Assembly: GCA_001051155.2 (NCBI GenBank)
Contig: JYIP02000006.1
Coordinates: forward strand, 1,054,001 to 1,118,000
Length of the DNA stretch: 64,000 nt
DNA from: Chrysoporthe austroafricana
Taxonomy: Eukaryota; Ascomycota; Sordariomycetes; Diaporthales; Cryphonectriaceae
Reading direction: 5' to 3'
The notes under the pieces are model-generated. The model worked only from the letters and a program-made list of their open reading frames with translations, was not told where the DNA came from and searched no databases. The translations under genes and the position numbers were made by a program. Positions 23,035-34,881 of the stretch are shown one piece after another; within the stretch, counting starts at the first letter, position 1; every line of letters begins with the position of its first letter.

Positions 23035-24447
23035 TCAAGCCCCCCTCCGCCCCTGGGCCCGCCGGGGACCCCCACCACCGCGGCCCTCGCGCCCCCAGCT
23101 GCTCCCGGCCTCTACCAGCAGCTCCGTCTGCGTCCGCCGGCGCCGGCGCCCACCGCGCCCGCCGCGCCCGCCGCGGCTGCTGCTGCTGCCGGCGGCGGTC
23201 GTCGTCGTCTTCTGGACGGCGCCGGCGGGGTGGGCCGCCCCCGACCACCGCGCCAGCACGGAGGGGCGGCGCCCGTACCGGGTCCGCTGGTGCAGCACCT
23301 TCATCAGCTCCTGGAAGCGCGACGAGGGGTTGCTGGCGGGGTTGCCCGCCCCGCGCGCCAGCGTGGAGCCGCCGCACAGGTACTGGTGCTGCTCCTCCAG
23401 CAGCCGCAGCAGCGCCTGGTGGCGCGACCTGTAGTCGGCGGCGTCGCGAGCGCCACTGAGCGCCTGCATGGCCGCGCCCATCTGGTCGAGGAGGCCGCGG
23501 GCCTCGCCGTCGGCGGAGGTCGACGTGGAGACCGTGCCCGCCTGGGAGGGCCGGGTGACTCTGGCGGGGTAATGCGGGGGGACAACCTCTACGTCCCACT
23601 GCGTCTGCGTGGGCGCGAAGCTGCGAGGAGGCGCGTGTCTGTAGGAGCCTCTATCGATGCGATAGGAGCGTCCACCGGGCGCTCTCCGGGACCAAGTCCG
23701 CGCATGGCCCGGGCCGCCCGGGCCCGTCGTGGTGAGGACCGCAGGCGCAGAGGCGCGGGCGGCCCGGCCGTCGCCGCCGTAGACAGCCTCCACCGAATCC
23801 GCAGTCCCCGAGAGCGGCTGCTCAGAGGCATCCGCATCGTAGCCGGCGTCGGGGTTGCCACCACCACCAACGCCATCCGGCAATGTCACCTGTACGGCTA
23901 GGGGAGAACGGGGCCCATCGGGCTGACGAGCAGCAGGCGGCACGTCGTCGGCCGGGGCGGGGGGAGAAGGGCGGGCAGGAGAAGGGTGTTCCTCGGCAGC
24001 GACATTCTCACCGCTAGCGACATTCTCACTGCTAGCGATACTCTCATCGCTGTACTCCTGCCCGTCGGGGGCAGGGGCGGAGGCGGAGGCGCACCAGTCG
24101 CAGGGGTAGGTGCAGGAGCAAAAGCCAGAAGGAAGAGGAGCAGGAGGAGAGTACCTCTCGGCAGCGACATAGTCGCCCGACCAGGCGCCGTGGTGCTGCT
24201 GGTAGAAGGCGTCCCAGGTCAGGCGCCCGCCGGCGGCGGCAGCAGCAGGGGCTGGGCCGGACGGGTCCTGCTGGCCTGGCTGTTGTCGTTGTTGTTGCGG
24301 GAGTGGCATTCGAACCTCGCCGAGGCCAGCGTTCGTATATGGGCCAGGACTGCGTGGGTAAGTGCTGTATGGGTAAGGAGCCCACGAGATAGGACTGCGT
24401 GGGTACGGAGCCCACGGGTACGGCGTCCACGGGGGAGTAGAAGGCAT
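23035..24447 (-). CDS. low-complexity Pro/Tyr- and Arg/Gly-rich protein, unknown function
   Basis: Single open frame of 470 residues from the ATG at 24447. The N-terminus consists of about seven short repeats of the type (W/R)(A/T/S)PYP or RSP (PWTPYPWAPYPRSPISWAPY and on). A Gln-rich segment, a short segment with Cys pairs (SGFCSCTYPCDWCASA) and acidic Ser/Glu repeats (SIASSENVASGENVAAEE) follow. The only region that looks folded is about residues 310-390, with a helical block (RGLLDQMGAAMQALSGARDA then ADYRSRHQALLRLLEEQHQY). The C-terminus is an RGG/RR-rich tail (GGRGGRGGRRRRRT), typical of RNA-binding proteins. No family recognised. A TATATA element lies about 130 bp upstream, near 24575-24585. 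Confidence 0.55.
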   Translation of the reverse strand: MPSTPPWTPYPWAPYPRSPISWAPYPYSTYPRSPGPYTNAGLGEVRMPLPQQQRQQPGQQDPSGPAPAAAAAGGRLTWDAFYQQHHGAWSGDYVAAERYSPPAPLPSGFCSCTYPCDWCASASAPAPDGQEYSDESIASSENVASGENVAAEEHPSPARPSPPAPADDVPPAARQPDGPRSPLAVQVTLPDGVGGGGNPDAGYDADASEQPLSGTADSVEAVYGGDGRAARASAPAVLTTTGPGGPGHARTWSRRAPGGRSYRIDRGSYRHAPPRSFAPTQTQWDVEVVPPHYPARVTRPSQAGTVSTSTSADGEARGLLDQMGAAMQALSGARDAADYRSRHQALLRLLEEQHQYLCGGSTLARGAGNPASNPSSRFQELMKVLHQRTRYGRRPSVLARWSGAAHPAGAVQKTTTTAAGSSSSRGGRGGRGGRRRRRTQTELLVEAGSSWGREGRGGGGPRRAQGRRGA

Positions 24448-26483
24448 CGTCGAGAGGATCTTACTCGGGAAGAAGAGAGGTTCACGGCAACAAAAAGAAG
24501 AGTTTCACTTTCTTGCGTCGAGCGCGTCAGTGGTGAGTTGTCCTCGAGGTCAAGGCCCCAAGGTCGGCGACCCGCATAATATATAGATAGGTCCATCACG
24601 ATTGAGAGAAGGCAGCCTGGAGAGTTTCTTGCCTGGGGACAACAAGGCTTTGTTTTCATTCATGATGGCTCGAGATGGCCTATATAAAGTGAGGAGAGCC
24701 TCAAAGACAGCAGGCAAAGGAGACGGACGGCGACAAGGCAGACAATACGGCCCTGTCATGAACCAGCCATTGTCTGAAGATGAAGAAAGGAGAACACCAG
24801 TGCGAGCCTGTGCAGCACTGGCAGGACCTACATCCGACCCCTACCTAAGGATGTCTAATCATCTATCCGGTCTGCAGCCCGAGACGATGGCCGGCCCGCC
24901 AGAGAGAGACAGAGGCAATCGCAGAAATCTCCGTGCCCAGAAGCAGCCGATAGACACACAAGATGCTGCTCGGATTAGTCACCCTCGCAAGGGCGCTCGC
25001 TTGTTTGTGTGGCCACCACAATGACGGGTCAGATCACTCCTCTTCCTGGGTGGTTGACACCGCAGGGCTGTGACACCTGAGTCTCACCAATGGCGGGGCC
25101 TGAAGCGCAATAGTGTCGAAAGATGCAGCATGCCTCGCCCAGCTGAAAGCCACCTGTCGCCACGAGTGTTCTTTTCGTGGAGGGTACGCATCCCGCGCGG
25201 GCGGGCGGCCTGCCGCAGCCAGACCGCCGCAGCCAGACCGCCCCGTCCTGGGTGAAACGCCACACATCCCGTTCATTCCCTCCCCTCCCGGGACGTCTAG
25301 AGACAAAAGGTGCATATCAGCAAGAGGTACCCATGTGCAGCACATTGGGGGTTACCTATTCTGGCCGCGTCAAAGACTCGCCAGTGTGTGCACGCCTCTC
25401 TCTCTCTCTCTTTTTTTTTTTTTCTTTTCGTTCTTTTTGTTTCTTTTCTTTGTTTTTCTCTTTTGTCTGTGTTCTTTGCTAGGCCGTCTTTTTGTGTGTG
25501 CACTGGTCTTAAACCTTTGATCTGGTAGAGCGCTGTTCACCGTGATAAATTGCGATCGACGAGGCAACAGACAGGCGCGGCCAGGCCACCAAAGCCACGG
25601 CAGTACTTTATTGCAAACCTGCACGCGGAGTGGCGTTTGGCAGTCACCGCCAGGTCTGGAATGTTCGAAAAAGCTGGCATATCTCGCGAATTGAGCGTGA
25701 GAAAAGAGAGAGAGCGTATACGGCAAGTCAGGTTGATCAACGTCGGCTAGAGAGTTCGTTTTCATGGCTGCACCTTGATGAGAGCTCTTTGCTGTTCAGG
25801 CTGTCTGTCATTCATTCGAAAAAGGCACAGTGGTTGGCAGGAGAGTTCTGTTGAGCTCCGAGAGTCACGTTTTGGCGCTATCTGTTGGGCGTCCCCATCT
25901 CTCCCAGAGATCCGATACAGAGACGTGTCGCCCCCCGTCTCAAATGCCGAACGGTTCCATGCAGGGGGCTGGGCTGGGGAATGACGACGACTGATGATGA
26001 CTGATAATCGTACAGGTGCAGGTGAAGGAAATTATTGGCGCAGTCTGGTGGTGGTGCTGAGGTGCAATGTATCTTTGAAAGCTTTCCTCGCCGGTCCGAG
26101 CCGAGGACGAGCGGCTGCCGCAAGTCCCAGAAAATTCGCGTCGTACTCGCAGAAAAAGAATTAATAGACCACGACGAGGCCCATGTCGTCTCACCGCGCG
26201 AAGAGCAGGCAATTAAAGTGAATCTCCATTGCAGAGATGTGACAGTGACAGTAGCAGGCCCAGTCGCGCAGTGCCTAACTAGAGGTGTGCCGAAAAGACT
26301 CCTTGTCCGCAAACTTTTTTTCGATGTCCGACCAATCCCATTCCCATAATTGACCGAAAAGAAGACCGAATCCCGTTGAACTTACAGACACAGTAGGCGA
26401 GGCGAATGACCTACCGTGTACGCCTTTGGTTGGTAGCTTCGGAGGAGCTCAGAGGGCGCTCGCTCAACGGCCACCTAGAGAGT
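24448..26483. other. intergenic region
   Basis: A TATATAAA element on the plus strand at 24681-24688 and a long pyrimidine tract at about 25397-25472 (CT repeat followed by T-rich DNA) are visible. An open stretch at 24602-25024 lacks domain signal and convincing codon bias, and I do not call it a gene. About 25870-26400 includes the expected 3' region of the RNA-binding protein gene. Confidence 0.4.
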
Positions 26484-27790
26484 TCAGTCACGACCATAAC
26501 GGGGGTAAGAGTCACGCATACCACCGTAGGTGTCCCCACGAGCATCGGAGCGAGAGGCGCCATCGCCGTAACCACCAGCGGGAGGAGGGGCATCACGCGG
26601 GGCGCGGTCGCCGCCGCGGTCGTAGCGGTCGAAGCCGCCCGCACCGCCGCCGCCACGAGAGCCACCGTAGCGGTCATCGCGGCCACCGGCGTAACGGTCG
26701 ATGCCGCCGCGGTCGTCGTAGTCACGACCACCACCACCCCGGCGGTCCTCACGGAAGCCGCCGCGGTCGTAGCCGCGATCGCCGCCGCCGCCATAGCCAC
26801 GGTCGTAGTCATCGTAGCCGCGGTCACCGCCGTATCCTCGCCGGTCATCGTAGCGGTCGCGGTAGCGGTCACGGTAGCGATCACCGCCACGCGGACCGCC
26901 GTAGCCGCCGCCAAAGCCACCGCGGCGGCGATCATCGCCGTAGCGGTCGCCGCCAAATCGGCCACGAGGCTCTTCTGACCAGTAAGCCTCAGCACAATGC
27001 AGACAGGGTGGGCGTGGGGGAGGCGGAAGGCACGGAGGGACAGACAGAGGGAGGGACAGAGAGACTTACTAGGCGGACCAAAGTACTTGCCGGGGGTCGG
27101 GGTGCGGGGTCGAGCACGTCGGGCCTTTTCAATAGAAAGGGTACGTCCCTCGAACTCCTTGCCCTGCAGGCCCTCCTTGGCGGCGTCGGCCTCGTCGGAG
27201 GTGACCATCTTGACGAAGCCGAAGCCCCGAGACTCCTTGGTGTGGGGGTCGCGCATGATCTGGCACTTCTCGACGGTGCCGTACTTGGTGAACAGGCGGG
27301 TGACCTCATCCTCGGTCAGACGGGGGTGGATGCCGGTGACGAAGAGGTTGGAGCCGGGATTGACGGCCCCATCATCGTCGCGGTCGCGGTCCTCGTTCTT
27401 GACAGGGGCACTGCAGAGGCAACAGCGTCAGTCAGGTCGCGACCAGGGGCAGGAGCAGGCAAACATGGCAGGGATGGGGAGAGGGCTGATAAGGGCTCAC
27501 CGGTCGTTGCCAGGCGAGGCAGAGCGACGGCGACCACCGTCGTTGCCGTTATCGCTGCGGGGCGAGGCGCTGCGATTGTCGCGGTCGTAGCGGGGAGCCT
27601 CGTCTGGAGAAGGAGGCCGGAGAGTCAGCACGCTCCTGTGCGTACGATGCATAGACGGCCGTGCGTCTGGCGACGGCCGGTCGCGTCAGGCGAGGCGCGG
27701 CGCGGCGCGGCACGTCGCCCAGGGGGGGAAAAGCATACCATCGAAGCGGTCACCACCAGGGTTCTCATAGTCCATAGCCGTGGTAGCCAT
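26484..27790 (-). CDS. transformer-2-like SR/RRM RNA-binding protein
   Basis: Four exons join cleanly: 27739-27790, 27501-27603, 27070-27410 and 26484-26974, giving 328 residues. The start MATTAMDYENPGGDRFD is followed by an RS-type segment (RSASPRSDNGNDGGRRRSAS). A single RRM follows, with RNP2 NLFVTGIH and RNP1 SRGFGFVKM, after the typical PGSN lead-in. The post-RRM linker TPTPGKYFGPP is the hallmark of Tra2-like proteins. The C-terminus is a long Gly/Arg/Tyr/Asp-rich domain with RGG and DRY repeats. Family members act in pre-mRNA splicing or mRNA export in the nucleus. All introns are short with GT-AG ends, and the phases close exactly. Codons in the last exon make a strong CpG-rich pattern that creates false long frames on the plus strand. 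Confidence 0.88.
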
Positions 27791-28977
27791 CTTGCGCGAG
27801 TGGTGGATGGGGGTTGGCGAGGGAGTTGATGGATTGTGTTTGATGGGGGTTGTGTTTGTGCTGGCGTGCGGTCGCGCAAGGCTGCCTCAGGAAGAAAGCA
27901 GGGCGCAGCAGGGCAGCAGCAGGCAGCAGAATCGGGGCTCAGAAGAAGGGGGAACCGGCTGGACAGGGCAGCCAGAGGACGTTGCTGGTGACGATGAGAG
28001 ACGGAGGCGCCAGGTCGTCGACGCCAGGAGAGCGGTGCCGCGAAGGGGTTGGGTGCTCGTCAACAACAAAGGGAGGAGGCTGTGTCGGCGGACTTCTGTG
28101 CTTGTTGGGGGGAAGACGGGAAGGGAAGAAAGGAAGTTAGCAGCAAGAGTGGAAATTTCAGCAGGAATGAGGACGGCAAAGGGAAGGCCAAGACCCAGCA
28201 TGGCCCGTGCTGCTAGCGCGCCGCCTGCAGCCAACCAGCGCCGCGCACCGCCGGCACGGTGGGTCACCAGGTCGCCGCACCCCTGTCGCCCTGCCGCCCT
28301 GGCGCGCCTGCGACCGCCCCCAGAGGCCCCATGGCCCCCCCCCCGTCCGCCCTGGAATTCAGAAGGGCCAGAAGCTCAATTGCCTTCTCTGCAGGCGGGT
28401 GGGGCCTCTGCAGCCGCCAGAGCACCGCTGTGACCCACCGTCCCCAGATCTGCTGTTTGTGCGGTGCGAGGGCCTCAGTTGATAGCAGCGCTGCTGGGGT
28501 GGGCTCGAGCTCCCCTGTCGCGATATGACGTGACCCTACAGAGGCCTCGTGTCCATACATGTAGGTAATTAAGCTCACGTGTCTGGCCGTCCAGCAGGCC
28601 TGGGCAGCCTGCAGCGATAAGCCCCAAACCGTCGACTGCGTGCAACGGTGCAGGGAATCTGACTAGGCGGCGACGCGACAGGCGACAAAGCCGCAGCCAG
28701 GGTGACAAATCAGCAGCTTCACAGCTGTGCCCTCCAGCCTCACGACCTGGGATCGGCGCGGGCTGCGAGGCTCTCAGCAATAAGGACATGCGCGTCACAG
28801 TGTGCTCGGAGGGCGAGAGCGCAGAGCTCCATTCAGAGGAAGCGAATCATTGCTATGCTCCGCACATGCAGGAAAGCAAAACCTCAGGCCAGGCAGGCAG
28901 GCAGACAGCTGCCCGCCCGCCCGCCTTCCCAACCTCCCAGCCCCGGCCGGTCAGCCGTCGCGGTGCGTCGCCTGTCG
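27791..28977. other. upstream region of the RNA-binding gene and 3' flank of the glutaminase gene
   Basis: GC-rich, with many overlapping short frames, none with a domain signature. A C-tract lies near 28335-28344. I see nothing else that I can support. Confidence 0.4.
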
Positions 28978-31681
28978 CTACAGCTCCATCTCCGCCGTCC
29001 GGCTCATCCCATATGCCTTCTCGTCCTCCAGCAGCGCCCTGACGTCCAGCCTCGCAGGCTCCGCAGCGTCCAGGAAGCTCAGCGCCTCGGCAGCCTGCCC
29101 CCCACACGCCCTCTCGAGCGCGAGGAACGCGAAGTGGCCACCCACGACGGGCCTGGCCCTGAAGCCCAGGCCGTCGGGGTAGCCTCCTGTCCCCTCGGTA
29201 TCATACAGATCCGTGAACGGGTTGTCTGTTGCCCGTTGCTGGTCAGCATAAATCCCACCCTGCGCACGAGATTGAGGTGGCGATTTTTTTTTTTATTTTT
29301 TTATTTTTTAGAAAGGGGGAAGGGGGACACGTACCGGTCGTTGTCTCGTTCAGCCACTTCGCCACCAGCGTCAGGATCTCCGTCCGCGTCTGCGTGCTCG
29401 CGACCGCAGCCGCGAAGAACTCCCAGTCGCTCTTGGTGTACAGGTGCCGGCTGTCCAGAGGCAGGCCGTAGTTCTGCATCACGTTGTGGTACCAATCGCT
29501 CGCCAGCTTGTAGACGTAGTCAGGGACGAAGGTCGAGCTCTTCCTGCCGCCCACCTGGTCGCTGATAGGCGGCTGCTCCGGCTGTCGCCACTTGGCAGAC
29601 TGCAGCGCCTCCTGCCCGCTGCCGTTGGCAGACCCGTCCGGCAGGTGGAAGCAGAGGAGCGAGTCCGCGTAGAGATTGTAGATGGTCGTCCACGCGCCAT
29701 ACCACTCGTACGAGAGCTTGGGGAACAGCTTGTCCCTAGAAAGCCCGAGACCCTGCCATCTGTCGATGTAGTCGTCCGCGATGTCGCGGTAGTACTTGGC
29801 ATCCTTGGTCTCCCCGAGGATGTCTGAGATCTCGCTCATGGCCCGGATGCCGATGATGCCCTTGAGCGCAAGGTTGGTCTGCAGGCGGAGCCACCCGGCA
29901 AAGTCGTCCGTCGACAGCTGGTTCTTCGGCTCGAGGGCCTCGTCGATCAGGTAGACGGTCCACTGCTTCCACAGCTTGTACGACTTCTTGATCCACTTCT
30001 GGGCCTGCTTCAGGTCGGTGGCCCCCACGTCCTGGCCGTAGCTCCACGCGCGGTCGATGCCGTTCCCGTCCACGACCGATGTCGCCCGCACCTTAAGAGG
30101 GTTGTCCACATCCTCCGGCGGGATGGTGAGGAAGGCAGGCTGCGTGTCGTACTTGTAGGCATTGACCAGGGCGAGGCCCATGATCAGCATGTTACCGCAC
30201 TCCTCCAGGGGCATGTACTCGTCATTTCCATCGCTGTGGCCCGTGGCGTTGGGGAAATGGTAGCCGAGATCGTGCATGCTGTACTTGTTGGGGTACTGGC
30301 CGCTGCCCATGTGCTCCAGGAGGGGCTCGAGGAGATAGGCCAGCCAGCGGGGGTTGGTGTACAGGAAGAAGGGGAACGACGGGAAGATGACGTCCACGGT
30401 CTGGAAGTTCCCGTTGGAGGAGATCTCCTTGAGGAACAGGATCGGGTTGTCAGGGGTTCCGGAGAACTGCGTGGCGCCGAGCACCTGCCGTGCGGACAGA
30501 GCTGCGATGTCGCGATAGTCGGACGACCCCGAGGCGTACGCATCGACATCGAGCTGCTTCGAGTAGTTGCTCGCCAGGGCGCTCGCCTGCTCAAAGTCCG
30601 AGTAGTGGTAGTCGATCATCTGCCGGTCGGTGGGGAAGTAGGTCGCCCAGAACGGCCGCATGTAGGTGAGCCCCCTCGCGGACGCAAACTGGACCACAGG
30701 GTCCTGCGCAAGGGCGAACGTAAACATAACGCTGTCGGTCTTGACGTCGGCCTTGCTCTGCCGGGGCTGCCCGTCCCCGGCGACAGACTTGCCAGACGGG
30801 CCCAGCCTGAACGCCTTGGAGAAGGCAAAGACGGGCTCCTCGTCCATGATCTTGCGGAAGTTGCTGTCGATCGTGTTCCGCAGCTTGCCCTGCGAGGAGA
30901 AGTGCTTCCGCAGGACGGCCGAGACGCCGCTCTCGTGCTCGACATGCTGGGGGGCCGAGAAGTAGAGCGTTCCCCACTCGGCACGGTCAGCGAACTCCGT
31001 AAAGTGCTGCTGCGTGCGGCGTTGTATCCTCCACGACTTGATCCCAGCGGACGAGGAGGCACCGGGCCTGGGCTCCGCGTGGTCGAGACTCCACTCTATG
31101 TCGTTGTCTCTGTTTCCGGTGACCCATTCTCCGTTCAGGTCAATGTAGACGTTGATGTCGAAGGAGCCCTCGACGTAGACCGTCAGGTACGAGGCCGGCA
31201 GCGACTGTCGCAGAGTCGAGGTGGGCGTGATCGGAGACAGGAACGACAGGGTCAGCGTCAGGGGCAAGGAAGCGTTAGGAGGCAAGATCGAGTAGGTGAG
31301 GTTCGTGACGGAGGCGTCGAAGGTCGCGCCGAGGTATTCCGGAAAGGCCACCTTGAAGTCGTGGGAGCTCCCCAGGGAGTCCTGTGGCCGGCCGAGCAGC
31401 GGGTAGACGTAGCCGACGTCTGGCACCGAGGCCATGATCGAGAAACCGACCTAGACAGAGCGCCGTCAGCACCACCAACGCCAGCTCGGGCCCTCTGGGG
31501 ACCAGAGACTTACGTGGTTTCCCGTCCAGAAGATAGGCCATTCCTCCCACGGTGCACGACGAGAACGGACCCAGGTGCTGAGGTACGGGTTCCGGACGAT
31601 CAACGGCAGCACGGGCGGCGTGAGGGTCGAGGCGCTCGCGAGGGCGGCCGCGGCGGCCCCGACCAAGAAGCTCAGCCGCAT
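28978..31681 (-). CDS. gtaA: secreted glutaminase A (GtaA-type, DUF4965/DUF1793 family)
   Basis: Extracellular enzyme that hydrolyses glutamine to glutamate and ammonia. Three exons: 31514-31681, 29335-31450 and 28978-29225, with introns of 63 and 109 bp and exact phase closure, giving 843 residues. The N-terminus MRLSFLVGAAAAALASAS is a signal peptide. The mature protein starts with the family pattern PPVLPLIVRNPYLSTWV and continues with IFWTGNHVGFSIMASVPDVG. Other family blocks are DYRDIAALSARQVLGATQ, SMHDLGYHFPNATGH, MPLEECGNMLIM and LSYEWYGAWTTIYNLYADSL. The last exon encodes DNPFTDLYDTEGTGGYPDGL and FRARPVVGGHFAFLAL, the usual C-terminal blocks. Several N-x-S/T sequons fit secretion. The second intron is unusual in carrying a long A/T tract. 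Length is somewhat above the roughly 690 residues I associate with Aspergillus GtaA. Confidence 0.9.
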
Positions 31682-34050
31682 GCTGGACGGCAGGCGACGG
31701 CACTGGCTCGGTCTGGAGAAGAGGGTTGGTTTCACAAGAGGCAGAGGAAGCCCAGGGAGCTGAGCCGAGCAGGTTAGTCTCCGACGAGCCTGCGCGGAGG
31801 AAGAGGAAGCGCGGTGATAGGCGAGGACGGATGCGCAGCGAGGCAGAGCCACTGAGAATGCTCAAGTAAAGAAAACACGCAACGGAGCAGAGGAGGGGAT
31901 ACTTTTGGGAGAAGGAGAGAGGAGGGAATTGGACTGTGTCCCAGCTGACCGAGGGGCATGTGTGTGCACTGGGCGACTGGGTAGGTGAGGGCGAGGTACC
32001 TTGGCAGCCCCTGAGCGCTGTGGTGAGTGTCCCAGACAGAGACGGTCAGGGCGTGGTCACGCCAGAGCTCCTAGCAGCAACAGCGATGACGTGGGGTGGG
32101 CGCCCAGGGCTCCCTGCCTCCCCCAGCACATCCCCAGCACATCCCCTCCAGCCAGCCCTCTTACACGTCGCAAGCTCCTCCTCCAGGCCCACCCCATCCT
32201 TCCAGCGGACGACGATCAACGGCGACCTGGGCGAGTCAGCCACGGCGCCCCTCGACGTCCTTCCTCCTGTGCTTGGCCGCTCGGTCTGGCACGCCGTGAC
32301 CTGATCATGCGCAGCTCTACAGCTCTAGAGGCTGGCGCTATGTCCGAACCAGACAAGCAGACGCAGGCACAGGAAACAAACTCGGTGCAACCCCTCTAGA
32401 TCTCCTACGTTCCTACTTACAGTACCACCCCGACGGTGCCCCACCCAGCTGGGACAAGACCACCCAGTACTAGGCAAGCCGAGCCACTGGCGGGTCCGTT
32501 TTGAGTTCCGCGAGCCGTCATCCCCACCGGAATGGGCCCGCTGAGGGGGGCAGAAAATCTGGGGAAGACGACAAGGGTGGAGCAGTGGTCTCGGCGGGAG
32601 GTGGACGAGGTGGACGGTCAGTCCAAACCAGCCAAGTCCTGTGTCCTCCTGAGGCGCCACTAGTCCGTCGAGTGTTCCCCCACTCAGACAGACCCCCAAG
32701 CTGCTGTTCTCGAGGAACGAGGGCGGTGCAGATAACAGGACAGCCTGGTACGGCAGGTCCTGGTCCTAGTCCAGGTCCAATCCGCAGGCCTCGCTGCTGG
32801 AGCCGATCCAACTCGGCCATGGCGCTTTGTCTCGGTAGATCTGGATCAGGTCGCCTCGGCTCTGGTCTCGAGAGCTCCATCCAGCCAAGCCTTGCTGACT
32901 CGAATAAGCCTCCGGGCATGAATCGAAAACACCATTCGAGACTACATGAGAAGACACCCTCTGGCTCCCTCATATACCTCGACCGACCCAGACTGCAGCC
33001 CAGCGTACACGAGCCACGCTCGACACAGAGATCCCGATGCGATCGATCCCCTCGATGAAAATCGTATGACGTGGACAACGTCACGGTTATCACGGCCAGG
33101 GCCCCGGAGACGAGCGCCGTCCGGAATATCTTATCTACCAGCCTGGGTGATCATCTGCACGGCAATGTTCCCGAGCAGGTAATGAGCTTCCAGTTTAGTG
33201 AGCAAATCTTGCGAGGTCGAACCAGGCGAGTGGCCCACGGGAGCTTCCGGGCCACCCACCGGGACGTGGGCTGCCGAAGCGGAGTGGCGATGCCTGCGGC
33301 CTCGGGAGATGCAGGCTCGACCTTGAGGGAGCCCGCCGCGGCGAGCGACCGAGGTCTGTGTATACTGCCGTGTCCTCCCGCCTCCCGCCTACTCGTTGCG
33401 TCCTCTTTACCCGACGGTCCTGAGGAAGCCCCATAAAAGACGTTCTCAGACCCGCCGGCGAGCCCGCCGGGCGATCTATCGCTCAGCACACCCGGGGATG
33501 TCGTCGAGGTATTTGGAACCGACGGGAGATTTCCCACGACGTCTCCACCTCCCAACAGCGAAACCGCCGCAAAACCGCCGCAAGAGAGAGGGTGCATCAC
33601 TCATGCACTGCCCACTCCTTGCGTACATACTAGTAGCATGTATGGAGACATGCGTTCCAATCAATATTTCCTAAATGCGCCCGTCCGCATGCAGGAGCAC
33701 CTCTTGTCCGGGACGCCACCGAGTGATAGAAGATGCGGCAAGCTGCTAGGCACCTGAGCTCCGCTCCATGCATGCGCCGCGGGGGAACGACAGGCCGGCG
33801 GACGCGATTGGAGACGGGGCGTCCAGAGGAGGGAGCGGATTCGAGTCTCTGTGGCAATAGCGCCAGCGGGCCATGTCTATAATAACATCTTGGCGTCCAT
33901 GACGATTTGCTCCTGGCCTGACCGAGTCTGTCCCTTCGCTGTCAGCATTCCTCACCAGGGTGGATTTTCCCCTCTCGCTCCCCTCCCCGTTTTCTCCCTC
34001 CCTCCAACGGTCTACACAAGTGTCGGTGCTACACAGGGCGGCACAGAACG
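31682..34050. other. intergenic region between divergent genes
   Basis: About 2.4 kb separate the glutaminase (minus) and the SDR gene (plus). Short frames around 31936-32400, 32500-33090 and 33070-33600 have no recognisable domain. An 11-bp direct repeat AAACCGCCGCA occurs at about 33561-33583. Pyrimidine-rich DNA lies just before the SDR start (about 33965-34010). Confidence 0.4.
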
Positions 34051-34881
34051 ATGGCTCTCCCCCTCGACGGCAAGGTCTTCGCGATCACAGGAGGCGCGAG
34101 CGGCATCGGCCTCGCGACCGCCAAGAACCTCTCGGGCAAGGGCGCGACGGTCTGTATAGCGGACGTCGACCCGGCGGCCCTGTCCGCGGCGGACGCGTTC
34201 TTCAGCTCGCAGCAGCCCGCGCGGCGCTTCAGGACCGCCAGGGTGGACGTCTCGCGGCGGGCCGAGGTCGACGCGTGGATCGAGGGCATCGTGCAGGCCT
34301 TCGGGCGGCTCGACGGCGCGGCGAACGTCGCGGGGGTCATCGGGCGCGGCCACGGCCGGGACGCCGTGGCCGACCTGGACGACGACGAGTGGGACCGCAT
34401 CCTGTCGGTGAACCTGACGGGCATGATGTACTGCCTCCGGGCGGAGCTGCGGAAGGTGGTGGGCGGCGGGTCCATCGTGAACATCTCGTCGATCCACGGG
34501 ACGAAGGGTGGGCGGCGGGCACTCCCTTCAGCTACGCACTCGTCCTCAGGCTGACTTGCCCCTCCCCCAGGCTTCGCGAAGCATGCTGCCTACGACGCGA
34601 GCAAGCACGGCGTGATCGGGCTGACGAGGGCTGCGGCCCAGGAGAACGGCGCGGTAGAGGTCCGGGTGAACGCCGTGGCCCCCGGGGCGATCTACACCCC
34701 CCTGATGCAGAAGAACTGGGACCTGGTCGGGCGCCCGGCGAATGCGCCGTTCGATGACCCGAGTGCGTTCCCCCGGCAGGGCACCGCGGAGGAGGTTGCC
34801 AACGTGGTGGCCTTCCTGCTGGGCCCGGAGAGCACTTTTGTGAGCGGGAGCGTCTATGCTGTAGACGGAGCTTGGATATAA
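34051..34881 (+). CDS. short-chain dehydrogenase/reductase (classical SDR)
   Basis: NAD(P)(H)-dependent oxidoreductase, FabG-like in size. Exons 34051-34507 and 34571-34881 give 255 residues, split by a 63-bp intron after GTKG. The cofactor motif TGGASGIG lies at residues 13-20, and ADVD at the end of strand 2 suggests NAD(H) preference. NVAG follows strand 4. NISS provides the catalytic Ser, and the YxxxK pair is seen in YDASKHG right after the intron. The end APGAIYTPLMQ and SVYAVDGAWI are typical. The substrate cannot be read from the sequence; membership in a secondary-metabolite cluster is not supported by the neighbours. Confidence 0.9.

Noticed and set aside
24602..25024. 140-residue plus-strand frame
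   Set aside because: No ATG at its head, no domain, and it lies in the promoter side of the divergent neighbour; not enough to call a gene.
26411..27829. Long open frames on both strands over the RNA-binding protein
   Set aside because: Shadows caused by CpG-rich Gly/Arg/Asp codons; the four-exon RRM model explains the locus with exact phases.
30236..31777. 513-residue plus-strand frame
   Set aside because: Antisense to the glutaminase exon, with no domain.
33835..33870. tRNA-like T-arm GGATTCGAGTC
   Set aside because: No A-box at the right distance and no foldable arms.
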